From assembly GCA_963737425.1 (NCBI GenBank), contig CAVTSX010000003.1:372001-436000 (forward strand): a DNA stretch of 64,000 nt, given 5' to 3'. Below the pieces are notes generated by a model, which was not told where the DNA came from, ran no database searches, and saw only the letters and a program-made list of their open reading frames with translations. Within the stretch, counting starts at the first letter, position 1. Each line of letters starts with the position of its first letter. This DNA is from DASXRA01 sp963737425 (GTDB lineage: Bacteria > Actinomycetota > Actinomycetes > Mycobacteriales > Jatrophihabitantaceae). Both the position numbers and the translations under genes were made by a program. Positions 43,651 to 52,389 of the stretch are shown here, piece by piece.

Positions 43651-46600
43651 CGCTGCGTCCTACAGTCGACCAGCAGGTTGAAGTTCACCGTGGTCGTCTT
43701 GCCCTGGGTGATCTTCACCTTCGTCGCGGTCTTCGGGATCCAGCCGGGGCTGCTCGCGGTGATCGTGAGCGGACTGACGTTCTTCGACGCCCAGAAGGCG
43801 TACGTGTCCTGCGCCGGCGTGCTCATCGTGGTCGAGAACGAGGTGCCGTCGGCCTGGACCGTCACGCCCTGCGGCCGCAGGGCGTTGTGCTGGCAGTCGG
43901 TCCCGCTCACGGTGCCGGCGATCTTGCCCCAGTCCTTCGGCGGCGTCACGTTGATGGTCACCCCGATCGGCCCGATCCGGGTGGGCGTGTTGCTGGTGAC
44001 GGCGATCGCTGCCGAGTACGTACCGGGCTGGGTGACGTCGGCCGCGTTCAAGGTGACGACCACGTCCTGGCTCGCCCCCGGAGCGAGGGTGAACCCGGTC
44101 GGTGTCTGATCGAGCCACGGAACGTCGGTCTGCTCGGCGCAGTCGTCGAAGCCGGGCAGCAGCTCCGCGCTCGCAATCTCGTTGAAGCCGCCGACGGCAC
44201 CGCCGATCCGGTAGAGGCCGCACGCGGCCGCCCCGCGGTAGACGGTGTTGTTCGAGGCGGGCAGGTCGCTCCAGGAGTTGGACTGCGGGTCGTAGGCGAA
44301 GCCCTCGTTGGAGATCTCCCCGTCGACCACGCCGCCGGAGATAAGCAGCTCACCGTCGGCCGCCACGTAGCCCGCGGCCCACACCTGCTTCGGCGGCGAC
44401 GCGATCGAGGTCCAGGTGTCACTGGCCGGGTCATAGACGAAGGCGTGCGGATCTTCTTCGCTGCTGGTGCCGGCACAGTAGATGCGCCCGGCGATGTCTC
44501 CGCACTGCGTCCAGCTGGCCAGTTCCGGATAGTCCTTCGCGCGCGACCAGGCGTTCGAACCGGGGTCGTAGACCCATACCTGCTCGGTGCCGCAATGGTC
44601 CACGTCGCAGCCGCCGACCAGGTACAGCTTGCCGCCCGCCACGACGCTGGCCGAGGCGCCCCAGGCGGTCGGGACCGGCGCCCCGGTCGACCAGGAGTTC
44701 GTCGCGATGTCGTAGATCTCCAAGGTGCGGATGGGGAAACCCTCGTCGTCCGCGCCGCCGACGACGTAGAACTTGCCGTCGATGATCGCCCCGCCGGGCC
44801 GCTCCCGCGGGGTCGGGATCGGGGCCAGCTGCGTCCACTGGCCGGTCGCCGGGTCGAAGCGGGCGAGCTCGTCGAGCAACTGGATCCCGGTGGCGGGGGC
44901 CGCGGCGATCCCCGCGACGGAGTAGACCTTGCCGGCCCAGGTGTCGGCGATGTTGTCCATGACCGCGTTCGGGTAGTCGGCGATGCCCTGCCACGGGGGC
45001 GCGTCCAGCGCCGCGCTCGGCCGCGCCGCGCCGACCTTCGCCCCGGCCGGGACCAGCAACCGGTCCGACACCGGGACGTCGAGCCGCCGGACCTGGGCGC
45101 CCGGACTCGACTGGACCTTGTTCTGGTCGAGCCGGGTGCCGTCCGCCCGCAGGATCTCGAACGAGCCCCGGCGCTCGGCCAGCTTCACCTGCGCCGCGCC
45201 CGAGCCCGTGTTCGCGAAGTGCAGCGTGGTGGTCGTGCTCGCGCCGAGCGCCTGCGACTTCGTGATCGAGGTCGCGTTCACCGTGAGCTTCCCGGCGGCC
45301 AAGTGGAAGTCGGCGCGGGTCGTCTCGTCCGCGGTGACCGCGACCGGCTGCGTCTTCGACTCGTGCTGGGAGTGGCCGGCGCTGAACGGATGCGATCCGG
45401 TCAGCGAGGAGAACAGCCAGTAGAAGCCGTCCGGGTTGGCGGGGTCGTCCGGGGTGGCCGCGGAGGTTCCCTTCTCGGCCGGTCGATCAACGCTCGTCAC
45501 CGTCGCGTTGTTGATCGCAGCGCCCGTGTCCAGGTCGGCGACGTTGCCCTCGACCAGGCCACCCGCCACCTTGACGCACGGCGAACGGGTCGAGTAGCCG
45601 GGTGCCGCGCAGTCCGGTGCCACCGGTACGGCGACGTCGTGGGTGGTGCTGCCGCTGCCCACGGCGACGCTCTGCTCGGTCGTCACATAGCCGGGCAGCT
45701 CCGCGGTGAACGTCACGTCGTAGCCGGCGTCGGCCGGCAACTGGATGCTGTACTTGCCGGTGATCGGGTCGGTGAAGAACGGCCCGTCCGGATCGCCCGC
45801 GACGGCGATCCGGGTGTAGAGCGGCCACCCGTGACCCGAGCCGTCGGTGACGGTCCCGCTGACCGTCACCGCGGACGAGGAGTGCAGCGCCACGTTCTGC
45901 GTGGTCGTGCCGCCATCGGTGACCTCGACGTTGGTCTCGGTGTCCGACGCGTACCCGAACCGTGAGTAGGTGGCGGAGTACGTGCCGACCGGAATCGTGA
46001 TCAGGTAGTGGCCGCTGGAATCGGTGGTGGTCGTGAAGCCTTCAGCGGTGCTCAGCGTGGCATCGGCGAGGCCCGCGCCGGTGGCCGCGTCGGTGACGGT
46101 GCCGGTGATATTGCCGTGCGGGCCGGTCGTCAGGGCAGACACGCCGTTCGGGGTGCCGACGCCGGTCGGGCCGTCCCAGCCGGGGCCGGCCTGGCACAGC
46201 ACATTGCCGCACCCACCGTTGATACCCGAGGTGACGTCGTTCAGGCCGGCGGCCGGAGCCTGGTACGGGTAGGTCACCGGGTCGGTCCCGGAAATCGGCG
46301 TGCCGGCCAGGGCGTACATCGCGGCCACCAGCGGCGAGGACAGGCTCGTCCCGCCCACCTGGAACCAGCCGGACTCGCCCTGGAACGGGATGGAGTCGAA
46401 GACGGCCAACCCCGTGTTCGGGTCGGCGTCGGCCGAGATGTCGGCGTTCGCCCTGTTGTTCGGGCAGTTCGTGGCGATGCCGTTCTGGTAGTCCGGATGC
46501 GGCTCGAACGGCGAGCAGCCCGACCCGCCGTTGGCCCACGCCGCCTCGTGCCAGCCGCGGGGCGAGCTGTCCGGAGTCAGTGTCGTGCCTCCCACGCCGA

Positions 46601-47453
46601 CGACGGTCGGGCTCGTCCCCGGCCAGCTCGTCACGTTGCCGATGTCGCCCGTCGAGGCGGTCACCGCCACGCCGGGGTGGTCGTAGTGCTGGTCAAGCTG
46701 CGTCTCGTCGGGCGTCTCGCCCGCTATGCCGTAGGAGTTGGACACGAACTTCGCGCCCAGGGACACGGCGGTGTCCACGCCGATGGCCAGGTTCTCCAGG
46801 GCGTTGTCATCGCCCTCCACGAGCACGATGTGGCAGGCGGGGCACGCCGCGGAGACGGCGTCGATGTCGAGCGAGGTCTCCAGCGCCCAACCCGGATCGT
46901 CGGGCGGGTAGTTCGTGCCGCCGTGCTGGTCCGCCTTCCGGAAGCAGCCGTTGTCGGTGGTGCACGCCGGCAACCCGAACTGCGCCCGGAACACGGCCAG
47001 GTCCGCCTCGGCGGTCGAGTCACCGAACGCGTCGACGATCCCGACGGTCTGGCCCTCGCCGGTCGCCGGCAGGCGGTAGGCGTCCTGAATCTGCGCCGGG
47101 CCCAGTGCCGTCGGCGGCGGCCCGGCGGCATCAGCGGTCACCGTGCCCGCCAGCGCCGTGCGGATCATCGCGAAACACTGGGCGAAGGCCTTGCCGCCCA
47201 CGTCCTTCTGCGCGGCGTTGCACGAGGCGGGCTTGTAGCTCGGCTGGCTGCCGTTCGGCGCGGACTTGCCGGCCGGTGCGGACTTGCCGGCGGCTGCGGT
47301 CGACGGAGCCTTTGTCGAGCCGCCCGGCGGCGCGGGTGAGGCTGCCGCGGGGCTGGCACCGACGGATAAGGCAAAAACCACCGCGCCAACGACCAGCGCG
47401 ACGAGCGCGCGCTGCCTCGTCGCCGTCCGGGTGGTCCACCGTAGTTTCGTCAC
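42435..47453 (-). CDS. Secreted S53 peptidase with Kelch and seven-bladed PD40-type propeller repeats
   Basis: 1672 residues from GTG 47453 (AAAGGAGAG upstream). A signal peptide (LVALVVGAVVFALSVGASPAAA) precedes an S53 sedolisin domain (about 75-440) with the Glu/Asp pair in ALETSLDIDAV, the oxyanion Asp region (ASTGDIGNV) and the nucleophile Ser in GGTSLSSP. Then come carboxypeptidase-regulatory-like domains (about 445-620), a linker, Kelch-type repeats (about 820-1100; MDNIADTWAGKVYSVAG and similar), another regulatory-like unit, and seven ~58-residue repeats of the form ISADGRYVAF...NLVPGDTN...DVFV.DR (1271-1672), enough for one beta-propeller. It is probably an extracellular protease with carbohydrate- or protein-binding blades. 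It lies downstream of a LAL regulator and a small peptide gene. Confidence 0.85.
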   Translation of the reverse strand: MTKLRWTTRTATRQRALVALVVGAVVFALSVGASPAAASPAPPGGSTKAPSTAAAGKSAPAGKSAPNGSQPSYKPASCNAAQKDVGGKAFAQCFAMIRTALAGTVTADAAGPPPTALGPAQIQDAYRLPATGEGQTVGIVDAFGDSTAEADLAVFRAQFGLPACTTDNGCFRKADQHGGTNYPPDDPGWALETSLDIDAVSAACPACHIVLVEGDDNALENLAIGVDTAVSLGAKFVSNSYGIAGETPDETQLDQHYDHPGVAVTASTGDIGNVTSWPGTSPTVVGVGGTTLTPDSSPRGWHEAAWANGGSGCSPFEPHPDYQNGIATNCPNNRANADISADADPNTGLAVFDSIPFQGESGWFQVGGTSLSSPLVAAMYALAGTPISGTDPVTYPYQAPAAGLNDVTSGINGGCGNVLCQAGPGWDGPTGVGTPNGVSALTTGPHGNITGTVTDAATGAGLADATLSTAEGFTTTTDSSGHYLITIPVGTYSATYSRFGYASDTETNVEVTDGGTTTQNVALHSSSAVTVSGTVTDGSGHGWPLYTRIAVAGDPDGPFFTDPITGKYSIQLPADAGYDVTFTAELPGYVTTEQSVAVGSGSTTHDVAVPVAPDCAAPGYSTRSPCVKVAGGLVEGNVADLDTGAAINNATVTSVDRPAEKGTSAATPDDPANPDGFYWLFSSLTGSHPFSAGHSQHESKTQPVAVTADETTRADFHLAAGKLTVNATSITKSQALGASTTTTLHFANTGSGAAQVKLAERRGSFEILRADGTRLDQNKVQSSPGAQVRRLDVPVSDRLLVPAGAKVGAARPSAALDAPPWQGIADYPNAVMDNIADTWAGKVYSVAGIAAAPATGIQLLDELARFDPATGQWTQLAPIPTPRERPGGAIIDGKFYVVGGADDEGFPIRTLEIYDIATNSWSTGAPVPTAWGASASVVAGGKLYLVGGCDVDHCGTEQVWVYDPGSNAWSRAKDYPELASWTQCGDIAGRIYCAGTSSEEDPHAFVYDPASDTWTSIASPPKQVWAAGYVAADGELLISGGVVDGEISNEGFAYDPQSNSWSDLPASNNTVYRGAAACGLYRIGGAVGGFNEIASAELLPGFDDCAEQTDVPWLDQTPTGFTLAPGASQDVVVTLNAADVTQPGTYSAAIAVTSNTPTRIGPIGVTINVTPPKDWGKIAGTVSGTDCQHNALRPQGVTVQADGTSFSTTMSTPAQDTYAFWASKNVSPLTITASSPGWIPKTATKVKITQGKTTTVNFNLLVDCRTQRLSVASDGTEGAGDAHNPSTSSDGRYVAFDSSAFNLVRGDANDTRDVFVSDRVAGTTERVSVAGDGTEGNDFSESPSISADGRYVAFASFASNLVPGDTNGVEDVFVHDRVTGTNERVSVAGDGTPEDGNSLQPSISPDGRYVAFESLASNLVPGDSNASKDVFVRDRVTGTTERVSVASDGTQANQFADSAAISADGRYVTYDSDASNLVPGDTNGVVDVFVRDRATGTTKRVSTANDGTQGNQTSGEPAVSADGRYVAYESLASNLVPGDTTGTWDVLVRDRVAGTTERVSVAADGTGGSPGFSEQPSISADGRYVAFMSLAANLVPDDTNGTVDVIVHDRDTETNERVSVASDGTEADFGSQQPSISADAHYVAFESEASNLVPVPGDTNFDADVFVRDRTP

Positions 47454-47508
47454 GACCCTGACTCTCCTTTGATCATCGGCACTCGCCTCTCGGGCGTGGC
47501 ACGGCGGC

Positions 47509-47679
47509 TCACGCGGGCACCCAGCCGTCCTGGTCCTCGCCACCAGGGGTCGGTCCCTCGGGCGGAGGCGGCTGTTCGGTCACCGGGTTCGTGAAATGCG
47601 CGGCGTCGGACTCGTCGACCGGATCGGTCGCGAGATTCGAAGCAGCCGGGTCCGGCCGATCCGCTCGCTCGTCCTGCAC
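47509..47679 (-). CDS. 56-residue Pro/Asp/Glu-rich peptide between LAL regulator and S53 peptidase
   Basis: From GTG 47679 (GCAGG 8 bases upstream; TTG 47715 is an alternative) the frame gives a 56-residue acidic peptide that ends PTPGGEDQDGWVPA. There is no signal sequence or membrane helix. It lies between the LAL regulator stop and the secreted S53 gene. A gene of the same size, composition and relative position (55 residues, ending APGDDEYEPI) occurs in the second LAL-S53 locus. Shared traits are a Pro- and acid-rich body and a terminal acidic cluster around an aromatic residue. It could be a signalling or modified-peptide precursor, a peptidase inhibitor or chaperone, or a disordered linker gene. 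No family recognised. Confidence 0.5.
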   Translation of the reverse strand: MQDERADRPDPAASNLATDPVDESDAAHFTNPVTEQPPPPEGPTPGGEDQDGWVPA

Positions 47680-47715
47680 TCGGTCAGCCTGCTGTGCCGA
47701 CCGACCGCGCAGCAA

Positions 47716-50634
47716 TCAAGTGAATTGCTTAGTTTTGTCGAGGCCGCTGCGCGCCGCGTCCTCGTTGAGGCGACGGGTAATGGCGGCCCGTGAGTGGACG
47801 CCGAGCTTGCGCCGTATCGCGCCCAGGTGCGTATCTACCGTCCGCGGTGCGAGGAACAGGCGCTGCGCGATCTCCTTGTTGGTGTGCCCCAAGGCGGCGA
47901 GCTCGGCGACCTGCAGCTCGCGCGGGGAGAGCTCGTTGCCGTAACTCGTCCGGCCGCCCCGCCGCGGCCGCCGCACCTCGATGCCGAACTCACGGGCGCG
48001 TCGCGCTGCCCGGCCCCAGTCCCACGTCGCGCCGAGACGTTGGTAGGTGGTCGTCGCCGACTGCAGCAGGTCCTTCGCCCGGGTGTCGCCAACCGCGGCC
48101 AGGCAGACGGCGGCCTGTTCGCGAACGCGGGCCGCTTCGTACGGGCACGACAACGGCTCGTACCGGTCGGCTGCGATCAGCAACTCTCGCGCTGCCTCGT
48201 CCCATCGCTGCGCGGCAGCATCCAGCAATCCCCGCGCGTGACTGACCGCGGCCGGCGCGAGAGGGGCGTCGAGGCGGCCGAGTTCGTCGGCGAACCGGTC
48301 TAGGAGCGCCGCGGCGTCGCCTGTCCGGCCGGCCGACACCAGTGTTTGGGTGAACTCGGGCAGGACGCGCGTGGTGACGGCCCATATCCCCTGGGCCTGC
48401 ACCGTGGCGGCGAAGGCGTTCACTCTGGCCAGCGCCGCGTCGTGTTCCCCGCGTGCGGTGAGCACCCTGACCAGGGCGGCGACCGACATCGGCGCCAGGT
48501 CGGACTCGCCGAGCGCCTCGACCCGGTCTACCGCCTCGACGAGCAACTGCTCGGCTTCGTCGAGCCGGCCCTGGGCCTGCGCAATACAGCCGGCGACGAC
48601 TTGCACGTACGTGCGGTGCCGGGGCATCTCGTCGAGTTCGTCCAGGAGATCGTGAGCCTCGTGGTCGAGGTTCTCCCAGCTACCGGTGCAGTAGTCGAGC
48701 AGTGTCCGGATCGACCGGACGTTCAGTTGCGCACGTCTGCTCTCCCCGCTCCCGGCGCCCTTCTCCGCGGCGTCGAGCAGTTGCGCGGATACGGCGTGAT
48801 GCCCCGCGTAGCACGCCTCGAGAGCGCTCGAACAGTACGCGCTCACCTCGCGGGGCTGGCGTGGCGCCCCACCGCTGCGCACCACGATGCGATCAACGAT
48901 GCGCCGCCATTCGGCGTCACCGAGCGCGACGAGCACCATCGCAACTTTGCCGAGGAGGAAGACCTCAACGGCCGGGTCCTGAATCGCCGGAACGATTTCC
49001 AACGAGCGATGCAGCCAGGCGACGTTGTCGGCGAGCGGCATGCCGGGCGTGGTCGGCAGGCCGAGGCACACCATCGCCCAGGCCTGGAGGTCTGGTCGGT
49101 CGGTCAGCTCGTCCACCGCTTCGGCGAACAGCTGATGGAGTTCGACCACGTCGCCGCCCGTGCGGGCGACGAGTAGCGCGACGCGAAAGCGCAGTTCGCC
49201 GCGCACCGATCGGGGGAAGCTGCCTTCGTCGGCAAGCAGGCCGGTCAACAGGTCGAGCAGATCGCCGCCACGGCTGGCTTCCAACGCGACCCGTGCGAGC
49301 TTCACCGCAAGGCGGCCGCGCCGTTCGGCGTCGAGGGGCCCGTGACGCAGGACGTCCTCGAGCACGCGCGCGGCCTCGTCGTCGTCGCCGAGGGCAACCG
49401 CCTGGTCGGCCGCCTGCTCGCCGACCTCGACCCATTCGGCCATCCGGTCGGCGCGCCGAAGATGGTGGGCGAGTTGGCCGACCGGGACCGGATCCAGCCT
49501 TTCGAGCACCGCCGCGGCGCGCGCGTGCAGGTCGAGTCGGCGCGGGATGGCGATGTCGTCGTAGACCGCCTGGGCAGCGAGCAGATGGCGGAACCCGACG
49601 GCCTCGCTGTGCTCGGTCAGCACTCCGGACGCGAGCGCGGCCGTCAAGCCACCTCGGGCCGCCGCGGCCGGCAGCGGGCAGGTCCCCATCAGGACAGATA
49701 CCCGCATCGGCGTCTGCAGTACCGCGGCCGCCTCGGCGACGGCCCGCGCGTCGTCGGACAACCGGCTCACCCGTTCGAGAACCGAGCCGCGGATGCCGGT
49801 CGGCACGTCGAGCGCGTCCAATGTGCGGCGCGCCCAGCCGCCGCCCCGGGGAACGAGGGTTCCGCGGCTGCGGAGCAGCGCCAGCAGCTCTTCGACAGCG
49901 AACGGCAGCCCTGATGTGCGGTCGTGGACGTAGCCCGCGAACTCACTCGACACCCGGTCGGTGCCGAGGATCGAGGCGGCCAGGGCGCCGGTCTTCTCGG
50001 CATCGAGCGGTGCCAGGGCGAGATGGGCGCGGTCGATCGAGTCAGGCAATCGCGCGGTGAGTGCCCGCACGCGAGGCTGGGCCTCTTCCGAGCGGAACGT
50101 GAGCACCACGGCGAGCCAGGCCGGCGGATCGCCGAGGAGGTAGCCGACGAAGTCCATGGTCTGCTCGTCCGCCCAATGCAGGTCCTCGAGCACCAGCACG
50201 GCCGCGCCGAGCGAACCGAGGATCTCGACCAGCGCCCGGAACATCCGGTGCCGCTCCGCCAGCCGTTCGTCCAGCGGCTCCGGCTGCGCCGGCAATGCGT
50301 TCGCAAGCTCCGGGATCAATGGCCGCAAGGCACCCGTCAACGGCGAGAGATCCGCTCTGGAGAGGTCGTCGCCGACGCTGCGCAACGCGTCGATCAACGG
50401 CCCGAGCGGGAACGGCTCGCGCACGTGGCGACACCCGCCGCCGATGACACGCCGCCCACCCAGCTCCGGACGGGACGACAGCTCGGCGACCAGCCGGGTC
50501 TTACCGATGCCGGCCTCGCCTTCGACCACGACGACGGCCGGTGGGTCGGACAGCGCGCGCACCAGGAGCTCGAGCTCGTCGGAGCGGCCGACCAGCCTCG
50601 GAGACACCACCCGCTTCTCAGCGACCGCAGTCAC
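47716..50634 (-). CDS. LAL-type LuxR regulator (AAA ATPase, TPR-like region, LuxR HTH)
   Basis: About 972 residues from GTG 50634, 7 bases after GGAGG (GTG 50637 also possible). The N-terminal AAA_16/STAND ATPase has Walker A (VEGEAGIGKTRL, near residue 30-40) and Walker B (LVLEDLHWAD, near 155). A long helical repeat region follows (about 330-880). The C-terminal LuxR HTH is canonical (LSPRELQVAELAALGHTNKE, then RTVDTHLGAIRRKLGV). LAL proteins are large ATP-dependent activators, often pathway-specific in actinobacteria. Downstream in the same direction are the 56-residue peptide and the S53-Kelch gene, its probable targets. A second LAL gene is divergent 1.75 kb away. Confidence 0.88.
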   Translation of the reverse strand: MTAVAEKRVVSPRLVGRSDELELLVRALSDPPAVVVVEGEAGIGKTRLVAELSSRPELGGRRVIGGGCRHVREPFPLGPLIDALRSVGDDLSRADLSPLTGALRPLIPELANALPAQPEPLDERLAERHRMFRALVEILGSLGAAVLVLEDLHWADEQTMDFVGYLLGDPPAWLAVVLTFRSEEAQPRVRALTARLPDSIDRAHLALAPLDAEKTGALAASILGTDRVSSEFAGYVHDRTSGLPFAVEELLALLRSRGTLVPRGGGWARRTLDALDVPTGIRGSVLERVSRLSDDARAVAEAAAVLQTPMRVSVLMGTCPLPAAAARGGLTAALASGVLTEHSEAVGFRHLLAAQAVYDDIAIPRRLDLHARAAAVLERLDPVPVGQLAHHLRRADRMAEWVEVGEQAADQAVALGDDDEAARVLEDVLRHGPLDAERRGRLAVKLARVALEASRGGDLLDLLTGLLADEGSFPRSVRGELRFRVALLVARTGGDVVELHQLFAEAVDELTDRPDLQAWAMVCLGLPTTPGMPLADNVAWLHRSLEIVPAIQDPAVEVFLLGKVAMVLVALGDAEWRRIVDRIVVRSGGAPRQPREVSAYCSSALEACYAGHHAVSAQLLDAAEKGAGSGESRRAQLNVRSIRTLLDYCTGSWENLDHEAHDLLDELDEMPRHRTYVQVVAGCIAQAQGRLDEAEQLLVEAVDRVEALGESDLAPMSVAALVRVLTARGEHDAALARVNAFAATVQAQGIWAVTTRVLPEFTQTLVSAGRTGDAAALLDRFADELGRLDAPLAPAAVSHARGLLDAAAQRWDEAARELLIAADRYEPLSCPYEAARVREQAAVCLAAVGDTRAKDLLQSATTTYQRLGATWDWGRAARRAREFGIEVRRPRRGGRTSYGNELSPRELQVAELAALGHTNKEIAQRLFLAPRTVDTHLGAIRRKLGVHSRAAITRRLNEDAARSGLDKTKQFT

Positions 50635-51346
50635 CACACAGCCTCCGGACCACGCGACGCGCTCACCGTGCACAAACCGCATACGGACCGCACAGGACAA
50701 CACTGAACATACGGGAGATGCCGCAGCACCGACAGCAGGTTCCGGCAGGCGGGCTACCAGGCCAACTGCCCGCGGATGGGCACTCGGCCGAGATCCACAA
50801 GACCAAATCGGTTCGAGAAGCTCACCGGCAGTAGCCCCAGGCTCGAGGTGACGAAACCAGGACAACGACCGACCCTGGGACTCGCAGGCTTGCCGGAGCC
50901 CGGGCGGCCGCTGTGCATGCAGGTAGTCACGCGTGGGACATCCCGATCGCCGATCGCGAACAGGCCCAGCATTGGCATCTGCGCCCGACTGCGCGGACCG
51001 TCTCGATTCCGATCAGCGCACACGCACAGTCACGTTCGCGGCTCGCGGTCCTCACCGGAGTCGAGGCGCCAATAGTGCGCTTTACGCGATCGGCGATCTG
51101 TACGGCTCAGGGCCCGACGTCATGTCGATCATTCAGTGGGCCGCCTGTCCCGGGCCGAATATGCGCGGCGGGCGTTGGCCGACTCGCGAGCAGGTGTGAA
51201 AACGCGATCGCTTAGATTCCAAATAGAGCGTCGTGCAATGGTTCGTGCGATGAAAGCCTGTCAACGGATACCGCTCGCGGTCACTGTGGAGGACAGAAAT
51301 GTTGGCCGCGTAGGACACAGCGGCCCCTGACTATTCGTCTTCCCGG

Positions 51347-51388
51347 CCTCCGTAGGCGGGAGCGCATGTTCGAATCCTGCCGGGAGCA
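51347..51388 (+). repeat. Second tRNA 3'-end relic, probable attachment site
   Basis: GCATG TTCGAAT CCTGC (51364-51380) followed by acceptor-like CGGGAGC and A. Aligned with the relic at 32693, 36 of 41 bases match by my count, including the preceding CCTCCG-AGGCGG segment. The T-stem has one mispair, and no 5' tRNA half is upstream, so it is not a functional tRNA gene. Confidence 0.55.
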
Positions 51389-51423
51389 CTGAGAATCTCT
51401 TGCTATATAAGGAGATTCTCAGT
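51388..51423. terminator. Perfect 12-base inverted repeat after the tRNA relic
   Basis: ACTGAGAATCTC (51388-51399) and GAGATTCTCAGT (51412-51423) pair perfectly around a 12-base AT-rich loop. The first base coincides with the discriminator position of the tRNA relic. It may be the old tRNA terminator or part of an integrase arm or core site. Confidence 0.5.
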
Positions 51424-51539
51424 GCCGGGTCGCAGCGTGCAATATACGTGCAACAAGGCGGCCGGACCCGTCCTGATCTTGCAGACTCGTAACTGCGTGG
51501 CTGCCGTTCGTCGTCGTCGCACCTTACGATCGGCCCACG

Positions 51540-52389
51540 ATGATCGAACTACCGAGAGACGACGACTTCTCGTACGACGAGGAGGAGCACGACTGTGCCG
51601 AGTTGCGCGTCGTCGGCCATCGCGGCGCAGGGCGCACCGACCGTCGCGCCTACTACCGGGTAGTGCGGAGCCGTAAGTCGATCGTCAACCCGTTCGCCGT
51701 CTTGAATAGCGCCAGCTTCACCTACGCGGTGCAGCGCGCGACCCGTCATGCCGCGCTAGTGGCCCGGTTGCTGGCCGAGGCCGGACGCGATGCCCACCCC
51801 GAGCCGTCGGCTATGACGACTGACCACATGCTGATCGACGATCTAAGTCCGACCGTGCCGTTGCTGCGCGCCCATGCCGTGCTGACGGCTGCCCCCGCCG
51901 CGCACTCCCGCTCCGACCATCGCGGGAGCCGCCAGAATCTGACGCGCCAACTCCCGCAATCCTTTTCGATCTTGCGGGAGAGCAGACCAATGGCACGTCG
52001 AACGCCTGCACCAACTGAGCCCCGCTGGGCTCCCCTCTTGGAAGCGGCCGAGTACCCGATCTGCGTGTCCAGGCCGTACGCGCGGGCGAGTGACTGCACG
52101 ACCAGCCAGAGATCGCGGGCGGCGACCGAACGCGACTCGCACCGAATCGTGTCGGTCGGCACGCGCGGGTAGCGGAGGCGCGAGCCCGACCCGTGTGCGA
52201 CCCATCCGACACGGCCATGTCGTCTACCAGCGCCATGATCTTGCGCGCGGTACGTCGCACGAGCAGCGAATCGTGGGACAGCCCTGACGAGGTACTACAG
52301 AGCTCTGGGACGGCACTGGGGCCAGTGCAACCGGCAACTGGCATGTGATGGCGTTAATTGACCAGGTCCGGACGGGTGCGTAAGCATTC
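51540..52389. other. Doubtful coding region upstream of the right LAL gene
   Basis: A plus-strand frame from ATG 51540 begins MIELPRDDDFSYDEEEHD, followed by a plausible helix-strand stretch of about 90 residues, then turns Arg/Ser-rich and ends at 52172. Minus-strand frames over 51746-52344 are equally open and show short protein-like stretches in two different phases, as a decayed gene would. I cannot support a gene on either strand. The right LAL promoter should lie near 52330-52389. Confidence 0.3.

Larger units (their letters stand above)
50638..51539. other. Gene-free region between divergent LAL regulators (left part)
   Basis: About 900 bases holding the promoter side of the left LAL gene, the tRNA 3' relic (51347-51388) and a perfect hairpin (51388-51423). 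No supported protein gene. Local GC is lower around 51200-51420 than elsewhere. Confidence 0.45.

Noticed and set aside
43329..47339. Two long plus-strand frames antisense to the S53-Kelch gene
   Set aside because: They mirror the repeats of the sense gene and have no ribosome-binding sites or domains.
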